DNA of 64,000 bases. It comes from an uncultured Ruminococcus sp. GTDB lineage: Bacteria > Bacillota_A > Clostridia > Oscillospirales > Ruminococcaceae. Under the pieces are notes generated by a model. The model was not told where the DNA came from and searched no databases. It saw nothing but the letters and a program-made list of their open reading frames with translations. The stretch lies in the NCBI GenBank assembly GCA_900315975.1, contig ONBA01000005.1, positions 1-64,000 of the forward strand, written 5' to 3'. Shown in pieces: positions 16,731-24,035 of the stretch. A program made the translations under genes and the position numbers. Position 1 is the first letter of the stretch. Each line of letters begins with the position of its first letter.

Positions 16731-17531
16731 TTATGCCATGCGTCCCTTTGAAGCGCTTTCCTTCTCTACGTCGATTCGCTCAAGCACTATCTCGTGCTCA
16801 ACCTCGCGAAAGCCTATTTCACGGTAAAAGCTGACTCTTATATCAAGTGCGAGCAGGTACGCTCTCTTGCCGTTATTATTAAGGAACAGTGCAAGCCATT
16901 TGAGAAATTCGCGTGCATATCCGCTTCCTCGTGCCGAGACTTTTGTTGCAACCTGTCCGATTAGCGCGACGTTTTCTATGTCGAAAACTACCGATGCAGT
17001 CGTCGAACCGCGGTACGTAAGCACACGGCTGATTCCGTGACGGCATCTGTGCGAGGTATCAGTGTACCACAGCGAAAAGTCAGCAATATTCGGGAATCCC
17101 TCACTCAGAATAGTATAAACGTCCGGAAGCGCCGGATCAAAGTCTACAAACTCCTCTGCAAACTTGTAGCTGTTTTCATCGGGTACAAGCTCGAATACTG
17201 TACGGTTGAGACGCTGATAGCGTGTGCCGATATTAAGTCCGGAAAGAATTTTCTGGTCGCCTTCAATACGGAAAGGCTGGTTCATATCCACAAACATCTG
17301 AAGTTCTTCCGTTGCTTCAAGTCTGCCGTCGCCGCAGATAATAAGCGTTGAATTTATTATGAACATATATGCCGTTCCGACTGAGCCGTATTCACCTTCA
17401 ACCTTATAAAACCGGCAGAAATCGTATCCGGCGCCGTAAGCTTTCATATATGCAAGCATTTTGCGTCCTGACAGTGTTTTAAGAAGCAGGTCACGATCAA
17501 GCTCGCTGTCCGTTTTTATCAGTGATATCAT
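16731..17531 (-). CDS. GNAT-family acetyltransferase
   Basis: 266 residues with an N-terminal domain of about 130 residues and a C-terminal GNAT domain. The acetyl-CoA pyrophosphate loop is seen in VATKVSARGSGYARE, and FYREIGFREVE is the usual end of the fold. Substrate unknown. The start ATG overlaps the upstream M42 peptidase stop by 4 bases (ATGA), so the two are translationally coupled. Confidence 0.82.
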   Translation of the reverse strand: MISLIKTDSELDRDLLLKTLSGRKMLAYMKAYGAGYDFCRFYKVEGEYGSVGTAYMFIINSTLIICGDGRLEATEELQMFVDMNQPFRIEGDQKILSGLNIGTRYQRLNRTVFELVPDENSYKFAEEFVDFDPALPDVYTILSEGFPNIADFSLWYTDTSHRCRHGISRVLTYRGSTTASVVFDIENVALIGQVATKVSARGSGYAREFLKWLALFLNNNGKRAYLLALDIRVSFYREIGFREVEHEIVLERIDVEKESASKGRMA

Positions 17532-18544
17532 AGGCTGTTTATCCTCTCGGCAAGCGACTTTACAAGCTGATACGACGGTTCAATGTCCGATTCCGCGATC
17601 ACGCACGACGCACTATGGAGATATCTGCACGGCAGTGATATCGCAATAGTACGAACTCCGCCGCGGCTGATATGTATTGCTCCGGCATCGTTTCCGCCTG
17701 CGATCATTGTCTTGGTCTGACAGCAAATTTGCAGGTCACGTGCAGTGTCCATTGCGAGTGTATAAAGCCCCTTATCGTAGACAGTACTCCTGTCCATAAA
17801 GCTTATAACAGGACCGTCACCCAGCCAGCACACCCTTTTTGCTCCGCTTACTCCGTCAATATCTGCGGCAGTAGTCGCTTCAAGAACTATTGCAAAATCA
17901 GGCGCAACGCTGAATGCAGAAGCCTGTGAACCGCGGAGTCCTATCTCCTCCTGCACATTGAATACGAAATATGTATCGTACTCAGGCTGTTCCTGTATAA
18001 GTCTTATCATCATTGCACACCCGATACGGTCGTCAATAGCCTTCGACTTGATATTTCCGCCGAGCTGTGTAAATTCTGAATCAAAATACACACTGTCACC
18101 CAGTGAAACATACTTCATGGCTTCTTCGCGGTCACGCGCACCGATGTCGATGTACATAGAATCGATGACCGGAGCCTTTTCACGCTGTTCCTTTGAGAGA
18201 TTATGTACTGCTGTAGAACCGATAACACCGGATATACGGTCTTTACCCACTCTAACCTGACGTGCAAGGGCAACTCCCGCATTAACGCCTCCGACAGGTG
18301 CGAAAGCAAGTGTTCCGTCATTGTTTATATATGTGACAATGAAGCCTACTTCGTCCATGTGGGCACATATCATAAGCTTCTTATCAGCTGTCTTTCTGCC
18401 CTTGCGGAAACATATGATACTGCCGAGCGGGTCAACTTTATACTCGCAATAGGGTGCTATCTTGCTGATTATTAATTCGCGTACCGCCGATTCTCCGCCG
18501 GATACACCGTCTGTAAGACAGAGTTCTCTGAGAAGTTCCTTCAT
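17528..18544 (-). CDS. M42-family metallo-aminopeptidase (copy 1)
   Basis: 338 residues. M42 peptidases (FrvX/PepA/CelM-like) are cytosolic, co-catalytic dizinc aminopeptidases that form tetrahedral 12-mers. Metal and catalytic motifs are ICAHMDEVGFIV, SKAIDDRIGCAMMI (bridging Asp), NVQEEIGLRGS (general-base Glu and ligand Glu), LEATTAADI and AIHISRGGVRT. It overlaps the second M42 gene by one base (TAATG) and the GNAT gene by four. The adjacent paralogue suggests hetero-oligomers or divided substrate specificity. Confidence 0.92.
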   Translation of the reverse strand: MKELLRELCLTDGVSGGESAVRELIISKIAPYCEYKVDPLGSIICFRKGRKTADKKLMICAHMDEVGFIVTYINNDGTLAFAPVGGVNAGVALARQVRVGKDRISGVIGSTAVHNLSKEQREKAPVIDSMYIDIGARDREEAMKYVSLGDSVYFDSEFTQLGGNIKSKAIDDRIGCAMMIRLIQEQPEYDTYFVFNVQEEIGLRGSQASAFSVAPDFAIVLEATTAADIDGVSGAKRVCWLGDGPVISFMDRSTVYDKGLYTLAMDTARDLQICCQTKTMIAGGNDAGAIHISRGGVRTIAISLPCRYLHSASCVIAESDIEPSYQLVKSLAERINSL

Positions 18545-19554
18545 TACTGCACCTCCTTTATGTATGCCGCAATGAGGTCTGCGGTAAGTTTAACATCTTC
18601 AAGGTCGATGACCTCAACAGGTGTATGCATATTTCTAAGAGGAATAGAAACTGTACAAGTTTCGGCTCCGCCCCTTGATACTGAGTAGCGGTCAGCATTC
18701 GTCGATGTAAGACCGTTCATTACCTCGGTCTGATATGCGATACCCGAGTTTTCTGCCGCTCTCATCAGTTCATTCGTTATATTCCGTGAAAGAGACGGCG
18801 ATACCCCTATCATGGGTCCTTTACCAAGATATCCGCACTTTTTCTCATTCTCTCCCTGTGCCATAGCAAAGCTCACGTCAACAGCAAGTGCAATGTCGGG
18901 ATTTAGCGTAAATGCGCCTATTTTCGCACCGCGTTCGCCTAATTCCTCCTGAGTTGAGAAATTCACTGCAACATTGTACCTGAGAGCTTCACCTTTGAGT
19001 TTATCAAGTGCAAGCAGTATAGCAGCTACTCCGCAGCGGTCGTCAAGAGCTCCGCCTGTTATGCGGTTTCCGAGAAGTGAGCGGCATTTCACATCGAATG
19101 TAATGCTGTCTCCCTGCGAAACTATGCCGCTGAGCTCATCGTGACTCATTCCTGTATCTATTGCTGCATCAGCAAAAGCAAGCACTTCAGCTCCGTCACT
19201 CAGATGCGGCGGCATTGAGCAGATAACTCCCGGTATATCGCGGTTTCCGTGAACTATTACAGGCTGAGCAGGCAGCAGACGGCGGTCAATACCACCGAGC
19301 TTGTCGAATTTTATAAAGCCTTCATCTGTTATGTCAGTCACAATGAATCCTATCTGGTCTATATGAGCATCAAGGACAAGAAGCGGCTTATCTCCGGCGT
19401 TTGCGCCGAATGTACCGATTACGTTTCCGCTCCTGATCTCTCCATCAGGACAGTACTCCCTGAGCATCGACAGAGCAAGCTCAGCAGCAGCAGACTCGCT
19501 CCCTGAAGCTCCTGACGCTTCTGATAGTCTGAATATCATATCTTTGAGTTCCAT
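18544..19554 (-). CDS. M42-family metallo-aminopeptidase (copy 2)
   Basis: 336 residues from the ATG at 19554, which has AAGAGG 8 bases upstream; a GTG at 19563 would overlap that site. The same catalytic set as its neighbour is present: LDAHIDQIGFIV, GGALDDRCGVAAIL, STQEELGERGA and VSRGGAETCTVSIPLRNMH. By eye the two share the fold motifs but differ widely elsewhere, so this is an old duplication. It is the first gene of the four-gene operon. Confidence 0.92.
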   Translation of the reverse strand: MELKDMIFRLSEASGASGSESAAAELALSMLREYCPDGEIRSGNVIGTFGANAGDKPLLVLDAHIDQIGFIVTDITDEGFIKFDKLGGIDRRLLPAQPVIVHGNRDIPGVICSMPPHLSDGAEVLAFADAAIDTGMSHDELSGIVSQGDSITFDVKCRSLLGNRITGGALDDRCGVAAILLALDKLKGEALRYNVAVNFSTQEELGERGAKIGAFTLNPDIALAVDVSFAMAQGENEKKCGYLGKGPMIGVSPSLSRNITNELMRAAENSGIAYQTEVMNGLTSTNADRYSVSRGGAETCTVSIPLRNMHTPVEVIDLEDVKLTADLIAAYIKEVQ

Positions 19555-19585
19555 AAAATGCACCTCTTAAAAAACATTACCTTAT

Positions 19586-19614
19586 ATTATAGCATACTTG
19601 TCCTGAAATAGCAA
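19586..19614 (-). promoter_or_regulatory. Promoter for the M42 operon
   Basis: On the minus strand TTGCTA (19614-19609), 17 bases, TATAAT (19591-19586). Confidence 0.7.
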
Positions 19615-19636
19615 CAGTAACAGTAAAAAAACACAT

Positions 19637-19673
19637 AAAAAGACTGCATCCGGTCAGGAATCCGGCTGCAGTC
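19637..19673 (-). terminator. Terminator after the VanY-like gene
   Basis: GACTGCA (19642-19648) pairs with TGCAGTC (19667-19673), extended inside by a CCGG/CCGG pair. The minus strand then reads a T-run, with a second T-run at 19624-19630. Confidence 0.8.
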
Positions 19674-19680
19674 CATTATG

Positions 19681-20703
19681 TCAGTGATAATATGAATCAA
19701 TATGAAGGTATTCTTCAAGTGTCAGGTCAGGGTCACCGGCCGCATCAGCTGCTTCACGTATCTTCTTTGCAACGTCCTTGCCTACATAGCGTATATGCCA
19801 CGACTCATACTGATAACCGGTAATGTCCTCCTTGCCCTTCGGGTAGCGGAGTATAAAGCCGTAATCATTACAATGCGCAGCAAGCCATTCAGCCTCAGGT
19901 GTACCTGTAAAGGAGTCGTCGGCACAGTTAACATCTATTGCAAGACCGGTCTGATGCTCGGAGTATCCCGGACGCGCTGAAAACCTATCAGCTGCCGCCT
20001 GTCCGTACTGACTTACATAATTATTATAAAGTTCACTCTGATAGTCATATGAGCGGTAGCCTGATATTACACTCATGCTAAGTCCATCAGCAGCCGCATC
20101 ATTTGCAAGTTGCTGAAATGCGTCGTAGGTCTCGGAAGTAAGTCCGCCGGGAGCGTAGCTTTCGGGAAGAGCATAGCTCTTATTTGCAACAAGTATGCCG
20201 TCTACGTAGGTGATACCGTCGATTTTCTGAGTACCCTCGTTCTTCCTGACGGTTACTTTTACCTCTGCTCCGAGTGATGAGTCCGTTTCGGCAACTACCT
20301 TGACTGTACACGTACCTTCACCTTTTCCGGTGATATTTCCGACACTGTCTACAGTTGCAACGCTCTCATCAGAGCTTGTCCATATCTCAGGCACGTCCTC
20401 GGATACGAGCGGATATTTAAGAGTCTGTCCCACGATAATATCTGCTGTCGTGTAACTGAGTGTAAGACCGCTGACACGCTTCTCACCTACTTCGACACCT
20501 GTTACTGTCGTCGTTTCCTCAGCCGATGAAGTATCAGCAGTAGTTCCGGAAGCAGAAGTGACAGCACCTCCCGATGCTTTCATCTCGGTAGTAGGCTGAA
20601 CAGCTTCTCCCGATGCAGGGACAGTCGTTCCGCAGGCAGCTGCTGTAAGAAGAAACGCCATAGCGGCTGCAAAAACAGCACCTTTGATAAATCTATTATT
20701 CAT
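19681..20703 (-). CDS. Lipoprotein D-alanyl-D-alanine carboxypeptidase (VanY family) with Ig-like domain
   Basis: 340 residues. The signal peptide ends in a lipobox (LTAAAC), so the protein is anchored outside the membrane. A Ser/Thr-rich linker is followed by a bacterial Ig-like (Big_2) domain with WTSSDESVATVDSVGNITG (about 80-155). Then comes a VanY/LAS metallopeptidase domain (about 165-325) with ISGYRSYDYQSELYNNYV, zinc ligands in SEHQTGLAIDVN, and the third ligand in ESWHIRYVG. It would trim the terminal D-Ala from peptidoglycan stems. There is no vancomycin-resistance gene nearby, so a housekeeping wall role is more likely. It has its own promoter and terminator. Confidence 0.9.
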   Translation of the reverse strand: MNNRFIKGAVFAAAMAFLLTAAACGTTVPASGEAVQPTTEMKASGGAVTSASGTTADTSSAEETTTVTGVEVGEKRVSGLTLSYTTADIIVGQTLKYPLVSEDVPEIWTSSDESVATVDSVGNITGKGEGTCTVKVVAETDSSLGAEVKVTVRKNEGTQKIDGITYVDGILVANKSYALPESYAPGGLTSETYDAFQQLANDAAADGLSMSVISGYRSYDYQSELYNNYVSQYGQAAADRFSARPGYSEHQTGLAIDVNCADDSFTGTPEAEWLAAHCNDYGFILRYPKGKEDITGYQYESWHIRYVGKDVAKKIREAADAAGDPDLTLEEYLHIDSYYH

Positions 20704-20752
20704 TTCATCATCTCCATATTGTACAGTACGAATTGTGTTTACTTATGCAAAC

Positions 20753-20781
20753 ATTATAACCCATATCTTAACATTTGTAAA
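20753..20781 (-). promoter_or_regulatory. Promoter for the VanY-like lipoprotein gene
   Basis: On the minus strand TTTACA (20781-20776), 17 bases, TATAAT (20758-20753). Confidence 0.65.
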
Positions 20782-20807
20782 GCTTTTTTCTTAAATTCGT
20801 TCATTTT

Positions 20808-21707
20808 TCACAGACCTGACAAGTCAAAATCAGGAACATATCCCTCGTCAGATGACGTTTTATCCTGAGTGAACCCCTCAATTCCGAGGTCAACTGCATA
20901 ACGTACTACGCTGTTATATTCCATTTTTGTGACACGTCGTCTGAGTTCTGAAAACTCTTCGGGAATGAAATCAAACGGTGTGTACTGGTTCATAATGCTG
21001 ACAAGCACCTGCTCCGGTGATGTATTGTCTGCTATCCAGTCCATTATCTTCATACTGTCATGACGACATCCGGGCAGTACAAGATGCCGGATTATTGTAC
21101 CGCGTTCAAGTCCGCCGTCAGCGTTAAAGCGGAGTTTACCGGTCTGCCTCACCATTTCAAGTACAGCCTCTGATGCACGTTCAAAGTAATCAGATGCCGC
21201 TGAATACCGCGAAGATAACTCAGGCGAATAGTACTTGATATCGGGAAGATAAACGTCAATTAGTCCGTCAAGCATTTTAAGTGTTGAAACAAGCTCGTAT
21301 CCGCCTGTATTATATACCACGGGAATTGTCAGTTTATCACGGACTTTTTCGAGTGTATATATTATGGCAGGAACAAAATGAGTCGGAGTGACAAGTTCAA
21401 TATTGTCGGCACCCATTTCCTGAAGCCGCAGAAATATATCTGCAAGGCTGTCACCGTTAAGTTCTCTGCCGAATCTTTCTGTGCTTATCTCATGATTCTG
21501 ACAATACACGCACCGCAGACTGCAACCGCTGAAAAAAACAGTTCCTGCTCCGTTTTTATATGATATGCACGGCTCTTCCCACTTGTGAAGCGAAGCCTTT
21601 GCCGCCGAAGTAACTGCTCCCATACCACAGAAACCTGCTGAGTGATAACGGTCCGCCCCACAATTTCTCGGACAAAGTCTGCACGATGTATACTCTGAAA
21701 ACGTCAT
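20808..21707 (-). CDS. Radical SAM protein, PflA-like (PflX type)
   Basis: 299 residues. The radical-SAM cluster cysteines are C62-x3-C66-x2-C69 in SGCSLRCVYCQN. An N-terminal cysteine set (C9, C12, C16, C27) may bind a second cluster or zinc. VYNTGGYE, LPDIKYYSPE and RHLVLPG are conserved in the uncharacterised PflX/YgcF-like family related to pyruvate formate-lyase activase. No glycyl-radical enzyme is next to it, so the target is unknown. GGAGGAG lies 6 bases before the ATG. Confidence 0.85.
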   Translation of the reverse strand: MTFSEYTSCRLCPRNCGADRYHSAGFCGMGAVTSAAKASLHKWEEPCISYKNGAGTVFFSGCSLRCVYCQNHEISTERFGRELNGDSLADIFLRLQEMGADNIELVTPTHFVPAIIYTLEKVRDKLTIPVVYNTGGYELVSTLKMLDGLIDVYLPDIKYYSPELSSRYSAASDYFERASEAVLEMVRQTGKLRFNADGGLERGTIIRHLVLPGCRHDSMKIMDWIADNTSPEQVLVSIMNQYTPFDFIPEEFSELRRRVTKMEYNSVVRYAVDLGIEGFTQDKTSSDEGYVPDFDLSGL

Positions 21708-21733
21708 ATTAACTCCTCCATCTAAGTATTGAT

Positions 21734-21762
21734 ATTATATCACAGTCAGACAGATTTAGCAA
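21734..21762 (-). promoter_or_regulatory. Promoter for the radical SAM gene
   Basis: On the minus strand TTGCTA (21762-21757), 17 bases, TATAAT (21739-21734). It is divergent from the MoxR promoter. Confidence 0.65.
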
Positions 21763-21798
21763 GATATGCAAAAAACATAAATTATCGCAGTTTTTGGG

Positions 21799-21827
21799 TT
21801 GCATTATGCGCGGTTCTGTGATATAAT
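21799..21827 (+). promoter_or_regulatory. Promoter for the MoxR-DUF58-transglutaminase operon
   Basis: TTGCAT (21799-21804), 17 bases, TATAAT (21822-21827); MoxR starts 34 bases later. Confidence 0.72.
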
Positions 21828-21861
21828 AAGAAAGTATTACTAAATTTCAGGAGATACGATT

Positions 21862-22821
21862 ATGAATAATTCTATTTACGCTAAACAAATAAATGATATC
21901 GTTGCCGAGGTAAAAAAAGCCGTTATCGGCAAGGACACTATCGTTATCAAGACTCTTCTCGCTATTCTCAGCCGTGGTCACATACTTATTGAGGATATCC
22001 CCGGTGTAGGTAAAACTACACTCGCACTCGCCTTTTCAAAGGCTCTCTCCCTTGAACACAATCGTATGCAGTTTACTCCGGACGTGCTTCCCTCTGACGT
22101 TACCGGTTTCTCGGTGTATAATAAGGTCAAGAACGCTTTTGAGTTCCGTCCGGGTGTTGCATTCTGCAATCTCTTCCTCGCTGACGAGATTAACCGTACA
22201 TCAAGCAAAACACAGTCTGCTCTCCTTGAACTTATGGAGGAAAAAAGTATCACTGTTGACGGCAATACGTATAAGCTCCCGGAGCCTTATACCGTTATCG
22301 CTACTCAAAATCCTATCGGTTCAGCAGGTACCCACAATCTCCCCGATTCACAGCTCGACCGTTTCATGATAAAGCTCAGCATGGGTTACCCAGATTTCAA
22401 CGGCGAAGTTGCTATCCTCAAATCCAAGTTCAACTCAAACCCACTCGACAACGTTCAGCCTGTCGTGAATGCACGCATGATAGTCGAGCTTCAAGACTAT
22501 ATCGCCAATATCCACGTTGACGACAGTATCTACGAATACATCGTCAGTCTCTCTGCCGCAACACGAAACCACCCTATGATAAAACTCGGTATAAGTCCGC
22601 GCGGAACTCTCGCTCTTATGCAGATATCCAAGGGTATCGCCGCCGCTGTCGGCAGAGACTATGTTATCCCCGACGATATTACATACATTTGCAGAGACGT
22701 TTTCGAGCACCGTATCATCCTCAGCTCAAAAGCTAAACTCTCTGAGGTCAGTGCCGGAGATATCATCAGTGACATCATCAAGAATACACCTGCTCCGGCA
22801 GTTTCTGAAAATAAGGTCTGA
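21862..22821 (+). CDS. MoxR-family AAA+ ATPase
   Basis: 319 residues. Walker A is IPGVGKTTLA and Walker B is LFLADEINRTSSKTQ, with sensor 1 in VIATQNP and a C-terminal lid domain including SPRGTLALMQISKG. MoxR ATPases are thought to act as chaperones or assembly factors for membrane or secreted partners. This is the first gene of the widespread three-gene set MoxR, DUF58, transglutaminase. The spacing to the next gene is 2 bases. Confidence 0.93.
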   Translation: MNNSIYAKQINDIVAEVKKAVIGKDTIVIKTLLAILSRGHILIEDIPGVGKTTLALAFSKALSLEHNRMQFTPDVLPSDVTGFSVYNKVKNAFEFRPGVAFCNLFLADEINRTSSKTQSALLELMEEKSITVDGNTYKLPEPYTVIATQNPIGSAGTHNLPDSQLDRFMIKLSMGYPDFNGEVAILKSKFNSNPLDNVQPVVNARMIVELQDYIANIHVDDSIYEYIVSLSAATRNHPMIKLGISPRGTLALMQISKGIAAAVGRDYVIPDDITYICRDVFEHRIILSSKAKLSEVSAGDIISDIIKNTPAPAVSENKV

Positions 22822-22823
22822 TT

Positions 22824-24023
22824 ATGCTCGCAATAAAAATATTCTTTGCCGTACTCATCATAATATGTGCGGTTTTCTATGTTATGTACCTGTGGGACTT
22901 CGCCCTTGTACTGCTTATCGTTATTGCGGCGATTCCTGTTGTTATGTTCGTGACTACGCTCATAACCAAACTGCTCATTAACGTTGAACTCGCTGCTGCC
23001 GGCAGTACAGCGTCCAAGCACGAAAACTTCCCTGTTCAGCTAAGGATACAGAACCGCAGCCCTTTCCCTATAGGAAAGGCTAACGCTCATATCGAATACT
23101 ACAATGTATTCAATAATTCCATTAACTCCTTCGACCTGCAAATGCCGATACAGCCGCTCAACAGCCAGAGTGCATCATTTCAGCTCAACTCGCGCTACTG
23201 CGGTATGCTCAATATAACCTGTGCCTATATCACTATATACGACCCGCTCAGGATATTCAAGTTCCGCGTCGGCAAAAACAAAAGTACTCAGATAGGTATT
23301 CTCCCTGAAGGACAGGCTATCGGCGGAGAGGTATCATACGTTGACAGAATAACCGAGGAAAGTGAAGTATTCTCCGAATTCAAACCCGGTGACGACCCTT
23401 CAGAAGTCTTCGACCTCCGCGGCTATCACCCCGGTGACAAGCTGAATCGTATCCACTGGAAACTAAGTTCCAAACGAAGCGATTTCATCGTAAAGGACTA
23501 CAGCCTGCCTGTGGATATCCCCTGTACCCTTTTCCTCAACCTCAAAAACTATGACAGCGATATTTCACGCTATACTCTCGCTGTTTTCGATACGCTTATA
23601 GAGTCGCTCGTCTCGCTCTCACAGTTCATGCTCGAAAACGAACGTATCCATACTATCGTTTACTTCAATGCGAAAAAAGACAAGTTCGTTGAACGCTCCA
23701 TAACCGATTCGGACGCTCTCGCTCTGACTATACAGGAACTTATTCTCTCAGTCCGCGATGACCTTCACTGTCAGCCGCCGGAACTGTTTTTTGCGGAAAA
23801 GGGTCAGCTTTCCCTCGCTTCTTTCACGTTCATAAGTGCACTGCCGGATTCGCAGGTGCTTGAATACATCGACGAAAATGTTGACGCAGACATCAAAAAT
23901 GCTCTGATAACTGTCAACTCAAACGAAACAGCTGAAAAGTACCGCGCAGGATTCGCTGAACTGCGTGTCATTCCGGTCGTTCTCGGAAGAGTAACTTCGT
24001 CGGTAAAAGATATAGAACTTTAA
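22824..24023 (+). CDS. DUF58 membrane-anchored protein
   Basis: 399 residues. Two N-terminal membrane helices (about 1-50) are followed by a beta-rich domain and then the DUF58 core, with SEFKPGDDPSEVFDLRGYHP, GDKLNRIHWKLSSKRSDFIVK and a VWA-like C-terminal part. In this operon type DUF58 proteins are presumed partners of the MoxR ATPase. Two bases separate it from MoxR and twelve from the transglutaminase. Confidence 0.9.
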   Translation: MLAIKIFFAVLIIICAVFYVMYLWDFALVLLIVIAAIPVVMFVTTLITKLLINVELAAAGSTASKHENFPVQLRIQNRSPFPIGKANAHIEYYNVFNNSINSFDLQMPIQPLNSQSASFQLNSRYCGMLNITCAYITIYDPLRIFKFRVGKNKSTQIGILPEGQAIGGEVSYVDRITEESEVFSEFKPGDDPSEVFDLRGYHPGDKLNRIHWKLSSKRSDFIVKDYSLPVDIPCTLFLNLKNYDSDISRYTLAVFDTLIESLVSLSQFMLENERIHTIVYFNAKKDKFVERSITDSDALALTIQELILSVRDDLHCQPPELFFAEKGQLSLASFTFISALPDSQVLEYIDENVDADIKNALITVNSNETAEKYRAGFAELRVIPVVLGRVTSSVKDIEL

Positions 24024-24035
24024 AAAGGAACAGCT

